From: Syntrophomonas sp. UBA5314
GTDB lineage: Bacteria > Bacillota > Syntrophomonadia > Syntrophomonadales > Syntrophomonadaceae
Assembly: GCA_002410325.1 (NCBI GenBank)
Contig: DHRK01000042.1
Coordinates: 75,928-128,342 of the forward strand
Length of the DNA stretch: 52,415 nt
Direction: 5' to 3'
The position numbers were made by a program, and so were the translations under genes. Below, piece by piece: positions 1 through 8,007 of this stretch. A model generated the notes under the pieces. The model was not told the DNA's origin and searched no databases. It worked only from the letters and a program-made list of their open reading frames with translations. The stretch's first letter is position 1. Every line of letters begins with the position of its first letter.

Positions 1-21
1 AATATACCGAACGTTGTACTA
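1..21. repeat. left copy of a 21-bp terminal inverted repeat
   Basis: Bases 1-21 are the exact reverse complement of bases 52395-52415; the match ends at base 22. The unit contains the self-complementary core AACGTT inside an imperfect palindrome (ACCGAACGTTGT). It lies about 20 bp upstream of the aminotransferase start. Because it coincides exactly with the window edge, an assembly-graph boundary is at least as likely as a biological inverted repeat. Confidence 0.85.
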
Positions 22-41
22 ACAGGATGGAGGTGCCTAAG

Positions 42-1235
42 ATGGAATTCAAATATGCCAGGAGAATGGAGCATTTGCAGGCTTCGGAGATTCGGGAAAT
101 ATTGAAGGTTACGGAGCGGCCGGACATCATATCCTTTGCCGGCGGGCTGCCGGCTCCCGAGCTTTTTCCGGTCGAGGAGATATTAAATGTCAACCGTATT
201 GTACTGGAAGAGCAGGGGACCAGGGCTCTTCAATATACTACCACCGAGGGATACGCGCCCTTGCGGGAGTGGATTGCCGAGCGTATGAACGCACGCCTGG
301 GAACTTCCTTTGACCGTGACAACATACTCTTGACCCACGGCTCTCAGCAGGCCCTGGATCTGTCAGGCAAGGTGTTCCTTGACGAGGACGATGTGGTTCT
401 GTGTGAAAGTCCCACCTATCTGGCGGCTATCAGTGCCTTTCGCGCCTATGGCTGCAAGTTTGTCGAGGTCCCGACCGATAATGAAGGGATGATTCCGGAT
501 GAATTGGACCGGATTCTGACCAGTACCGACCGGGTGAAGCTCATTTATGTGATACCCGATTTCCAGAATCCTACCGGAAGAACCTGGAGCCTGGAAAGAA
601 GGAAACGATTGGCCCAGGCGGCCATGAAGCATCAAGTTATGGTGGTTGAAGACAATCCCTACGGGGAATTGCGCTTTGAAGGGAAGGCCCTTCCTTCGGT
701 AAAGTCTTTTGATGACATCGGCTGTGTGCTATGCCTGGGGACCTTTTCCAAGACCTTTTGCCCGGGATATCGTATTGGGTGGATCGCCGGGGACAAAAAG
801 GCCATCGAAAAATATGTGCTGGTAAAGCAGGGGGCTGATCTGCAGTGCAATACCATAGCCCAGCTGGAGATCGCCAAATACCTGGAATTATACGACATTG
901 ACGAGCATATAGAGCGGATCCGCGAAGTCTACCGGCGGCGCCGGGATGTAACGGTGAAAACCATGGAAGAAGTGTTCGGCCCGGATATAGAATTTACCAG
1001 GCCTCAAGGCGGCCTTTTTGCCTGGATAGAATTGCCTGAGCATATCAACTCTCGGGATGTTTTGCTAAAGAGCCTGGAAAAGAAAGTGGCCTTTGTTCCA
1101 GGCGGGTCGTTCTTTCCCAATGGTGGCAAGGAAAACACCCTGCGCATCAACTTTTCCAATATGCCGGAAGACCGGATCGTGGAAGGCCTCCAATCACTGG
1201 CCCGGGTTATCAACGAATGGGCAGATATTTCTTAA
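42..1235 (+). CDS. PLP-dependent class I/II aminotransferase (2-aminoadipate/aromatic type)
   Basis: A fold-type I aminotransferase of about 397 residues, normal for the LysN/2-aminoadipate and MocR-derived aminotransferase group. The N-terminal FAGGLPAPELFP, the NPTGRTWS loop, EDNPYGELRF and the PLP-lysine motif GTFSKTFCPGYRIGW (Lys about 237) are all present, so the enzyme should be an active cytosolic transaminase using 2-oxoglutarate or a similar acceptor. Substrate is not decided by sequence; lysine/2-aminoadipate, aromatic or branched-chain amino acids are all possible. The ATG at 42 is preferred over the in-frame ATG at 27 because AGGATGGAGGTG sits just upstream of 42. No DNA-binding domain precedes it, so it is not a MocR regulator. 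It appears monocistronic; the next genes are on the other strand. Confidence 0.9.
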   Translation: MEFKYARRMEHLQASEIREILKVTERPDIISFAGGLPAPELFPVEEILNVNRIVLEEQGTRALQYTTTEGYAPLREWIAERMNARLGTSFDRDNILLTHGSQQALDLSGKVFLDEDDVVLCESPTYLAAISAFRAYGCKFVEVPTDNEGMIPDELDRILTSTDRVKLIYVIPDFQNPTGRTWSLERRKRLAQAAMKHQVMVVEDNPYGELRFEGKALPSVKSFDDIGCVLCLGTFSKTFCPGYRIGWIAGDKKAIEKYVLVKQGADLQCNTIAQLEIAKYLELYDIDEHIERIREVYRRRRDVTVKTMEEVFGPDIEFTRPQGGLFAWIELPEHINSRDVLLKSLEKKVAFVPGGSFFPNGGKENTLRINFSNMPEDRIVEGLQSLARVINEWADIS

Positions 1236-1290
1236 CGATGAATCGGCTTGATTGATTCTACAAATTGAACTATTCCGGGCTGTCTTTCCA

Positions 1291-1512
1291 TCATTGGATA
1301 TATCCGCAATGATGGCAGATCAGAATAGAGGCTGATTGATTGAGCCAGTCTAATCCAAGCAAGGTCAGCCCTGATGTATTTAACAGAGCCCGGCTCTGCT
1401 CAAAGATATCCCGGCCGCAATGAGGACAATGTATAATCTGCCTGGCGGCCTGGAAGCGGCTGGGACCAAAACCGGCTTGATATGCTTTTTTCATTCGCTT
1501 AAAAAGGGACAC
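1291..1512 (-). CDS. small zinc-ribbon protein, unknown function
   Basis: A 73-residue protein with two Cys pairs, CPHC (about 29-32) and CHHC (about 66-69), the second almost at the C-terminus, so a single zinc ribbon or knuckle is likely. The N-terminus is basic. I choose the GTG start at 1512, which has GGGAGG seven bases upstream; the open frame extends further but into the end of the neighbouring gene. It lies about 20 bp downstream of the membrane protein at 1532-2314 on the same strand and is probably co-transcribed with it. I do not recognise the family; a role in nucleic-acid or protein binding would be only inference from the zinc ribbon. Confidence 0.6.
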   Translation of the reverse strand: MSLFKRMKKAYQAGFGPSRFQAARQIIHCPHCGRDIFEQSRALLNTSGLTLLGLDWLNQSASILICHHCGYIQ

Positions 1513-1531
1513 CTCGACACCTCCCGGATGA

Positions 1532-2314
1532 TTATTCGCTTGGTGGGTACCTGTTATTGCCTTCAGTTCGAGCCTGTAATTGCTTGTACAGATCAACCGT
1601 CTGCTGCGGGTCGGTGAAATTAATCAAAACCGGCTGGCGGCCGGGTCGATACAGAATAATGACCGGTCCCTGGTTGGAGCGCAGGAAGAGCAGAGAAGGG
1701 CCCAACCCTTTGACGTCAAAATGCCCTTTGAGAATCGGGCCCAGGTTCAGACCATGGTTTTTTATCCCCACTTCGGGAAGGGCAGGTTTTAGTTCAATTT
1801 TATCAATATCGGAGTAGTTGATGGAGACGCCATAGGAGCCGCTGATAAGCATCCCGGTCGGTTCCAGGGTAAATTGAGGCTCACGCGAGACCAAGGCAAT
1901 GTCGACCCCCACGCCGGCGCAGATTAGAACGGTAAGAATCATACTTGCTATCATAAGGTGTTTTCGAGAGCGGGCCTTTTTTATTGATGTAGGATCATCA
2001 GAAGGCGGTGGATTGAAGCGCTGAGCGGCAATGACCGTGTAAAACACCAGGATCAGCAGCAGGACCATCCCCGCCTCAATTCCCCAGACAAAGCCGGACT
2101 TATGGAGTATCAAACCAAGGATAGGAGCGGCGGCGGTAATCATCAATTGCCGGCCTACAAAATCGCCCAGTCCTTTTGCAATCATATACTCTTTCTCGTG
2201 GGCTGGAGAGGTGTTATAACCGGAGATTAAATTGTAGGCCTTGCCGTATTTTATAGCTATGCCCAAACCGAGCAGCAAGCCGCTAATTAATAGAAAGATA
2301 ATGATTTCCGCCAT
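1532..2314 (-). CDS. membrane protein, DUF3784-like N-terminus with PH-like C-terminal domain
   Basis: A 260-residue protein. Residues about 1-100 hold three hydrophobic helices with a charged loop (YNTSPAHEKEYMIAKGLGDFVG) like DUF3784 proteins. After a short linker, a further membrane helix (about 120-140) leads into a C-terminal segment rich in beta-strand patterns (about 145-250) that resembles bacterial PH-like domains. The ATG at 2314 follows AAGGGG; the longer open frame has no better site. Likely a plasma-membrane protein with the C-terminal domain on one face. The neighbours give no clue to function. The family assignment is by pattern only. Confidence 0.6.
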   Translation of the reverse strand: MAEIIIFLLISGLLLGLGIAIKYGKAYNLISGYNTSPAHEKEYMIAKGLGDFVGRQLMITAAAPILGLILHKSGFVWGIEAGMVLLLILVFYTVIAAQRFNPPPSDDPTSIKKARSRKHLMIASMILTVLICAGVGVDIALVSREPQFTLEPTGMLISGSYGVSINYSDIDKIELKPALPEVGIKNHGLNLGPILKGHFDVKGLGPSLLFLRSNQGPVIILYRPGRQPVLINFTDPQQTVDLYKQLQARTEGNNRYPPSE

Positions 2315-2483
2315 TTTGCTTACCCCTTTGCTTCCAGGTTTTTGTAGATAATGATACATTTTGCTGTGAAAAAATCAAGCCGGATAATAGAATTGTATTA
2401 CATTGACCGGTTTACATGTTAAAGCAAGTTGTCCGAACGGTTTGACGTAATATGATCAGGAAAACTTTGGAGGGGGGATGTTG

Positions 2484-2933
2484 ATGAGAAGGATACCGGT
2501 ATGGGCGGCATGGTGTTTGCTTTTAATGATGGGGGTTTTGCTTCCCGGTCAGGCGATGGCGACAGCTCCCAGGATAGTCGTCAATGGCCAGAATCTAATA
2601 ACGGAGGTACAGCCGGTCATCGAAAATGGGCGCACCCTGGTGCCGTTGAGCGCTGTTGCCAGTGCATTGTCGGCTTCGGTAGACTGGGACGAAGCCAGCC
2701 GGACGGTAACCATTATCAAAGACTGCGACCAGTTAACGCTTACGGTTGGAGAATCCACAGCCTATAAAAATGGAGCGCCGCTAAGACTGGAAGTTCCCGC
2801 CCGTATTATCGAGGGACGCACCATGGTCCCCTTGAGTTTTGTCGGCCTGGCATTAGGAGCTTCGGTGGAATGGGATGCCGTGACTCGCACGGTTTTCATC
2901 TATTCTACAACTTACAACCCACCTTCAAGCTGA
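2484..2933 (+). CDS. secreted copper-amine-oxidase-N (stalk) domain protein
   Basis: About 149 residues: a signal peptide (basic MRR, hydrophobic core, cleavage near QAMA-TA at about residue 27) followed by one complete copper amine oxidase N-terminal-like domain with its two half-repeats (RIVVNGQNL...ENGRTLVPLSAVASALGA-like and ARIIEGRTMVPLSFVGLALGASVEWD). In Gram-positive anaerobes these stalk domains occur in cell-surface proteins and do not imply oxidase activity. The ATG at 2484 is chosen because GGAGGGGGG ends at 2477, too close to the ATG at 2478. The gene ends before a strong bidirectional terminator and converges with the fibronectin-type protein at 3055-4728. Confidence 0.85.
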   Translation: MRRIPVWAAWCLLLMMGVLLPGQAMATAPRIVVNGQNLITEVQPVIENGRTLVPLSAVASALSASVDWDEASRTVTIIKDCDQLTLTVGESTAYKNGAPLRLEVPARIIEGRTMVPLSFVGLALGASVEWDAVTRTVFIYSTTYNPPSS

Positions 2934-2998
2934 GTCTGGTAAAACCTGCCGGGGGCAGGGTAGGAGTTCTAAATAGTAAAAAGTGCAATATGATTCAA

Positions 2999-3036
2999 GG
3001 GGGATGCATGAAGATCCGTGCATCCCCCGTTTTTTA
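2999..3036. terminator. bidirectional rho-independent terminator
   Basis: A perfect 10-bp stem (GGGGGATGCA at 2999-3008 with TGCATCCCCC at 3019-3028) encloses a 10-nt loop and is followed by a T tract at 3030-3036. It lies between convergent genes ending at 2933 (+) and 3055 (-). The plus-strand gene is clearly served; service of the minus gene is inferred. Confidence 0.9.
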
Positions 3037-3054
3037 TTTAGTTTGACGTGTGCA

Positions 3055-4728
3055 TTATTCGGCGCCTGCTTTTATAAGCACCTGTTGGTTATCCGCGTTC
3101 CAGGAAATGTCAAGGCCCAGGCTTTGAGAGATAAAGCCGATAGGCAGCATGGTTCGGTCATTCATTATTTGCGGGGCTACATCCGTAGTCCCGGCCTTTC
3201 CATCTACCCGGGTGGTATTGCTGCCGATCCACAGTTCAACCGTTTTGCCGCTGTAGCCTATGGTAACTCGTTTATCGGCGTCATCCCAGGCCAGGGTTCC
3301 GCCTACCGCATCCATAATTGCTTTAATGGGCACCAGGGTTCTGCCTTCAACAATGACCGGCGCGGTGCCTTTACCGGGATCGATTTCCTTGCTTTCACCA
3401 TTAATTATCATATTGGGGCTGCCGATCTGCAATATCGCCTCTATTTTCGAGAATGCGTCCGCTCCCGGTTTGATCATCAGCGGTTTGGTGGTGGCATATC
3501 GCGTTAATGGCAAGGAGTAGGTTTTGCTGTCTTCATTGGCAGCTTGTATAGTATAACGATAATTGGTATTGGCTTTCAGCCCCTTGTCAATATAGGTCGT
3601 GGTGTTGGCGGGGACCTTGATGGGCGTGACCGTCGTACTGTCAGCGCGGGTTATATTGAAACCGGTTTCGTATTTGGATGAGTCCGGCCAGGTAAGTTTG
3701 ATCTCGCTGCTGGAGAGCGCTTCAGCCTCGAAGCCTTGAGGCATGCGGGGAGGCGAATACCAGGTGTAAACGCTGGTAAAGTTGGAATCCTGGGTGTCGG
3801 GTTGGCCTGATTTGGCTTTTATCTGGTACATGTACATATGGTCTTCCCGGTACTCGTCCTGGTACTCAACGGTATTGGGCGCGAGATCAAAGGATACCGC
3901 GTAGGAATCAGGGCCAAAAGCCCGCTGCAGTAAAAAGCCGGCTTCTTCATTGCAGTTGTCTTGCCATTTGAGGACCATTTCCTCCGAACCGGGGAAATAG
4001 ACAACCACCAATTGGCTGGGAGCGGCCAGGAATCTTATCGACTCTTCAGCGGTAGCCTGACTGTTTCCTCCCTGCCCCGAAGCTATTACCGTGTAGGTAT
4101 AGCGTACGCCGGGCTTAACGTCTTCATCAAGATAGGACTCGGTGTCAGCCGCCACGGTGATTGGTTGGACGCTCGCCTGGGTTGCGGAAGTCGCCTCGGT
4201 CTTTTTGGTAATTTTGTATTCTTTCTCGTGAAGGTTGGTGTCTTCCCAGTAAAGAGTTATCCGCGGCGTGCTCGAATGTACGCTTGCCTTAAAACCGGTC
4301 GGCCTATGGGGAACGGTAATCCAGGCCGCTTCATTGGAATAGGCGGATTTGCCCAAAGTGCCGTTGGCGCAAACCCGGTAGGTGTATTGGCAGTCGTAGG
4401 TCACCGTATCATCGAAGAAAGAAGTGACATTGGCGGCGGTGGTGGTCAGGATGGTGAATGCGCCATCTTCTGCCTTTCGCTCAATTGTAAACCCGGTTTC
4501 ATTGTTGGAGTTGTCTTTCCAATTCAATCCCATGCTGAGCGCTCCGGGGAAGGTGCTGGCGGTTAAATCAGATGGTGCCGACACTACCAGCTGCAAAGGG
4601 GGGCGGCCGCCAACGATATCACCGGTAATTGAAATGGAATTTTCATTTGAACCGATAGCCAAACCAGGAGATGTTAATAGCAAAACCAGCAGAAGGGAGA
4701 GAAAAAGGAAGGCCTTATTTCTGATCAT
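3055..4728 (-). CDS. secreted protein with four fibronectin type III domains and a stalk domain
   Basis: 557 residues with a clear signal peptide (MIRNKAF then a Leu-rich core, cleavage near residue 25). Four fibronectin type III-like domains follow at about 50-138, 141-232, 234-325 and 328-415, each with the W-x-D-x-S-x-x-E-x-x-F/Y pattern (NWKDNSNNETGF, YWEDTNLHEKEY, KWQDNCNEEAGF, TWPDSSKYETGF). Residues about 425-555 form a copper-amine-oxidase-N domain (VEGRTLVPIKAIMDAVGG, NDRTMLPIGFISQSLG). It is probably an extracellular or wall-associated adhesin or scaffold protein. The start follows AAAGGGG. It belongs to the same surface-protein family as the genes at 2484, 5779 and 23496, which share only the stalk domain. 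Confidence 0.88.
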   Translation of the reverse strand: MIRNKAFLFLSLLLVLLLTSPGLAIGSNENSISITGDIVGGRPPLQLVVSAPSDLTASTFPGALSMGLNWKDNSNNETGFTIERKAEDGAFTILTTTAANVTSFFDDTVTYDCQYTYRVCANGTLGKSAYSNEAAWITVPHRPTGFKASVHSSTPRITLYWEDTNLHEKEYKITKKTEATSATQASVQPITVAADTESYLDEDVKPGVRYTYTVIASGQGGNSQATAEESIRFLAAPSQLVVVYFPGSEEMVLKWQDNCNEEAGFLLQRAFGPDSYAVSFDLAPNTVEYQDEYREDHMYMYQIKAKSGQPDTQDSNFTSVYTWYSPPRMPQGFEAEALSSSEIKLTWPDSSKYETGFNITRADSTTVTPIKVPANTTTYIDKGLKANTNYRYTIQAANEDSKTYSLPLTRYATTKPLMIKPGADAFSKIEAILQIGSPNMIINGESKEIDPGKGTAPVIVEGRTLVPIKAIMDAVGGTLAWDDADKRVTIGYSGKTVELWIGSNTTRVDGKAGTTDVAPQIMNDRTMLPIGFISQSLGLDISWNADNQQVLIKAGAE

Positions 4729-4992
4729 AGCTATACCCCTTTCCGAATAAAGGACTTTTGTGAACGTGAGATATATTCTCTATAGTTCGGCCTCTCTTTT
4801 ATTTTTTCCTCCATGTTTTTCCTGCAAATTTAACAGGTAATTTATCTCCATCAAAAGCGGTTTTATTAACATACTTTGGCTTTTACAGCAGGCCCCCGGA
4901 GAATAAACCGGCTGCATGATTTACCGGTATGCAGGGCCCAACGGGGCTGGCGAGCGTAAATCATTGTACCGTGGCGCTTTAATTGACGCTCT

Positions 4993-5024
4993 GAAGCCAT
5001 CCCCCGGGGATGAGGGATGGCTTC
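4993..5024. terminator. 11-bp stem-loop, possible terminator for the 5055-5459 gene
   Basis: GAAGCCATCCC (4993-5003) pairs perfectly with GGGATGGCTTC (5014-5024) around a 10-nt loop, about 30 bp beyond the stop of the minus-strand gene ending at 5055. No convincing T tract follows on either strand, so termination is only inferred. The rest of the 4729-5054 gap is the AT-rich leader of the 3055-4728 gene, where I see nothing else recognisable. Confidence 0.5.
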
Positions 5025-5054
5025 CAGAAGGAAAAGGAACCGGTTGAAAAGGGA

Positions 5055-5459
5055 TTATTGGTTGGTGTCGGAAGATTCACCTGGAGGCGGGCCGCTCGGT
5101 TTGCCTTTGCCACCCTGACCGTTCTGTCCATCCGGAGGAGCACCGCCAGGGCCGCCGCCCATATATCCGAATTGGACGCCGCGTTCGATGGCTTTGTCAG
5201 CATCATCCTGAGTGATGCTGCCCGCTGATACCTGATCGGACAGTAAATCGGCTTGGGTTTTGGCGATGGCGGCTTCCAGGGTGGCCGCATCGATTCCAAG
5301 GTTATCCGCCAATTTGTTGATAAACAACTGGCTCATCTCTTTCATCTTGACACCGGCATCGTTGCCTTTTGTGGATTCGGCGAAGACGAAACCACCCAGG
5401 GTTCCGACCAGAAGCAGGGCCAATACCAGTACACTTCCGAGCATTGATTTACGGGACAT
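5055..5459 (-). CDS. small secreted protein with Gly/Pro-rich tail
   Basis: 134 residues: signal peptide (MSRKSMLG then a hydrophobic core, cleavage near VFA-ES), a helical middle segment (about 40-90) with an alternating pattern of the kind seen in small secreted DUF2680-like proteins (LADNLGIDAATLEAAIAKTQ), and a disordered tail rich in Gly, Pro, Gln and Asn (about 98-134). The start follows AGAGGTG. No catalytic motif is present. It lies among stalk-domain surface proteins and is probably exported with them. The family assignment is tentative; the helical segment could also be a generic coiled domain. Confidence 0.65.
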   Translation of the reverse strand: MSRKSMLGSVLVLALLLVGTLGGFVFAESTKGNDAGVKMKEMSQLFINKLADNLGIDAATLEAAIAKTQADLLSDQVSAGSITQDDADKAIERGVQFGYMGGGPGGAPPDGQNGQGGKGKPSGPPPGESSDTNQ

Positions 5460-5625
5460 CGTTTCACACCTCTCTTTTTAAATTACATTCATAGAATAAC
5501 CTCCCATCCTGAAAGGCGGCTAAAAGAGAGATTAAAGTCCACTTAAAACAATGAGTAATTAATAGGAAATAATGTGGCATTGGATGGGTAGAGAATCTGT
5601 TGGTGCAGCTAGGCAGTATTTAATG

Positions 5626-5659
5626 ATCTAACGAGGAGTATAGAGTCTCCTCGTTAGAT
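5626..5659. repeat. 13-bp perfect stem-loop in intergenic region
   Basis: ATCTAACGAGGAG (5626-5638) and CTCCTCGTTAGAT (5647-5659) form a perfect hairpin with an 8-nt loop. It lies between the minus-strand genes starting at 5459 and ending at 5779. It lacks a T tract on either strand, so it is not a standard terminator; it could be an RNA-stability element or a protein-binding palindrome. Nothing else was recognised in the 5460-5778 gap. Confidence 0.6.
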
Positions 5660-5778
5660 TCGCGTTGATGTATTTATTAAATTACAAGAAACTTTCACCC
5701 GGCTACGCTTTAGCCAAACGGATTCGACAGACACTCCCGGGTTTACTTGGTTATCTGGGGGTGTTGCTTACAGTTGCC

Positions 5779-6984
5779 TTAGGTGCTGCTCTTCGTTCCC
5801 GATAAAGTCCAGGGCGGGTTGCTGTAGTACTCCAAGCCATCGAAACTTTGCCCATTGGCAGCCATGGTCACCGTAAAGTCAGTGTTTGAATTAGGATCAT
5901 CAGCTTTATAAAACTCCCCGTTCAAAACATTGCCGGTTACCGTGCCGTTAACCAACCAACCGTCGTTACCCCAACTGCCGGTTACTTGATTACCGCTTTG
6001 CGTCAAAATCATTGTATAGCCGCTTTCGCCGTTTTCAGCACAGTTCCAGGTTCCAGAGAAATTGGCTGTGGTTTCGCTTGCTCCCGGATTGGGCTTAACG
6101 TCATCTGGAATATTGGACGGCTTTTCCACTGGCGGCTTGGTGTCGATGGCCGAATTTGCAGGCGGGGTTGCTCCTGCTTTTTGCCCGTGTAGATTGTACG
6201 GCGAGTCGCTGTAGTATTCAAAGCCGTCAAAGCTTTGACCGCCGGCTGACATAGTAACTGTAAATTGCCATTTGTGCTCCGGTTGATCGGGCAAAAACCA
6301 TCCGTCGAGCGTATTGCCGCTGACCGTACCGCGGAAATCATGCCCCGAATCTATGTCCTTGCCCTGGTAGCCGGTAACAACGTTGCCGTTTTGGTTGAGA
6401 ACCAGCCTGTGACCCGCTTCTCCATTCTTGGTCATTTCCCAGACGCCTGAATAATTAACCGAAACGGATGGGGTTGCGCTTCCGGTGCCGTAGCGAATGG
6501 TTACCTGTTGAGTAGCGCCGTTCCATTCAACCTGGCAGCCGAGGTTTTGGGTAACGAAACCCAGAGGCAGCATGGTGCGGCCATTGGAAATATAGGGGGC
6601 TACATCCAGGGTCATGGTTTGAGCGTTAACCCGGGCGCTGGTGTTTCCAATCCACAGGTCGATGCTCGACGTGCCCAGTTGAATCGTCACCTGCTGATTG
6701 GCCGGGTTGTAATTTACCTGCCCTCCCAGAGGCGCGACAAGAGCGCTAAGGGGTACAAAAGTGCGGCCATTCACAATTTCCGGAGGTGCATCGATAGTTT
6801 GCGAAACGCCATTTACCAGCATGGTTGTGCTTCCCACCTGGAAAACGACAGTCACTCCCGATGTCTGACTGCTGGTCGGTTCCTCGGCTTCGGCAATTGG
6901 TATCAATACTCCGCTAAAAACAAGAAGCATCATGACTGTGATGCTTAGCGCCAGTCCTGCTCGAGCTGGCCTTATCATTTTCAT
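5779..6984 (-). CDS. secreted stalk-domain protein with two tandem C-terminal repeats
   Basis: 401 residues: signal peptide (MKMIRPARAG then hydrophobic core, cleavage near AEA-EE), one copper-amine-oxidase-N domain (about 45-170: NGRTFVPLSALVAPLGG, NGRTMLPLGFVTQNLG), then two related beta-rich repeats of about 85-90 residues (about 178-270 and 308-400). Both repeats share Y/FSG-W-N-GE-G, L-Q-GN-VTG, the G-V-GN-L-G strand and the signature TVTMxAxGQSFDGxEYYS. A Pro-rich linker separates them. The repeats are not a family I can name. The start follows GGGAGGG. The two-component system at 7222-9780 is divergent from this gene, so it is a plausible regulator or target, but that is inference. Confidence 0.85.
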   Translation of the reverse strand: MKMIRPARAGLALSITVMMLLVFSGVLIPIAEAEEPTSSQTSGVTVVFQVGSTTMLVNGVSQTIDAPPEIVNGRTFVPLSALVAPLGGQVNYNPANQQVTIQLGTSSIDLWIGNTSARVNAQTMTLDVAPYISNGRTMLPLGFVTQNLGCQVEWNGATQQVTIRYGTGSATPSVSVNYSGVWEMTKNGEAGHRLVLNQNGNVVTGYQGKDIDSGHDFRGTVSGNTLDGWFLPDQPEHKWQFTVTMSAGGQSFDGFEYYSDSPYNLHGQKAGATPPANSAIDTKPPVEKPSNIPDDVKPNPGASETTANFSGTWNCAENGESGYTMILTQSGNQVTGSWGNDGWLVNGTVTGNVLNGEFYKADDPNSNTDFTVTMAANGQSFDGLEYYSNPPWTLSGTKSST

Positions 6985-7221
6985 TTACTCATCCCTCCCA
7001 AAACTTTTTCCCTTTTAAAACCGTGCAAGGTAACATGGGCAACCCCTTAACCATTCCACCTTATCTGTTATTCTAATACCTTAACTTTTAGATAACTTAA
7101 AGGGAACTTAAAGGAACTTAAAAAGAAACGACACTGAATAACACGAGCCTGCCCCAACAAGGTCAAAAGCATTAGAGGAATTGCCATTATTTTGAGAGAA
7201 GTTTTTAATGGGGTGAAAACC

Positions 7222-7947
7222 ATGGCTGGGGAAAAAATTCTGGTGGTTGATGATGAGAAGGAAATAGCTGATTTAATCCGCCTCTATTTAATTGGGGAGG
7301 GCTATGAGGTTCTGCTGGCCAATACCGGTAATCAGGCCATGGAACTATTTCATGTCCATAAACCGGATCTCATCATATTGGACGTGCTGCTTCCCGATCT
7401 GGATGGTTTTGAAATCTGCCGGCAAGTAAAGGCTCAGGCAATCACGCCTATAATCTTTTTAAGCTCCAAAGATAAGAACCTGGATAAAATTGTAGGGCTG
7501 GAAATCGGCGGGGATGATTATATGACCAAACCCTTTGACCCGGCGGAGCTGATGGCCAGGGTTAAAGCTCATTTGCGCCGTGCCCGGCTGGGTGGCTTGA
7601 CTCCGAACCAGGTGTTAAAATTTGTGGACCTGGAAATCAACCTTGATCATTTCACCGTTAAGAACCGGGGGGGCAGCGTCGTTCTTTCAGCGCGCGAGTT
7701 TCAGATTTTAGCTCTTTTGGCTCAAAATCCCGGCCGCATTTTTAATGCCGAACAGATTTATCGACTCGTGTGGAATGATAACAACCCGGTTGACTGGAGA
7801 ACAATACCAGTGCATATTAGCAACCTGCGTAAAAAGATTGAAAAAGACCCATCCCACCCGCAATATATTCTCACGGTCAAGGGTTTAGGCTATAAGTTTA
7901 ACGGCCTGTCTGAGCAGCTTGCAGACACTTCGTTTTCTGCTGAATAA
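7222..7947 (+). CDS. OmpR/PhoB-family response regulator
   Basis: About 241 residues. The receiver domain (about 1-120) has KILVVDDEKE, the phospho-acceptor Asp about 54 in LIILDVLLPD, and the conserved Lys in DDYMTKPFDPAEL. The C-terminal winged-helix domain (about 135-235) ends with the typical WRTIPVHISNLRKKIE and VKGLGYKF. The ATG at 7222 follows GGGGTGA; the longer reading begins at a TTG without a good site. The histidine kinase gene follows after 60 bp on the same strand and should be its partner. The divergent 401-residue surface protein and nearby stalk proteins are candidate targets. Confidence 0.93.
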   Translation: MAGEKILVVDDEKEIADLIRLYLIGEGYEVLLANTGNQAMELFHVHKPDLIILDVLLPDLDGFEICRQVKAQAITPIIFLSSKDKNLDKIVGLEIGGDDYMTKPFDPAELMARVKAHLRRARLGGLTPNQVLKFVDLEINLDHFTVKNRGGSVVLSAREFQILALLAQNPGRIFNAEQIYRLVWNDNNPVDWRTIPVHISNLRKKIEKDPSHPQYILTVKGLGYKFNGLSEQLADTSFSAE

Positions 7948-8007
7948 GCTCTAAAGGGCGCTGAAGAGGCGCATTGCTCTGCTAAAGTTTTTGGGAAAGG
8001 AACCTCA

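Noticed and set aside
2478..2933. Copper amine oxidase enzyme activity for the stalk proteins
   Set aside because: Only the small N-terminal-like domain is present; the catalytic topaquinone domain is missing in all four proteins.
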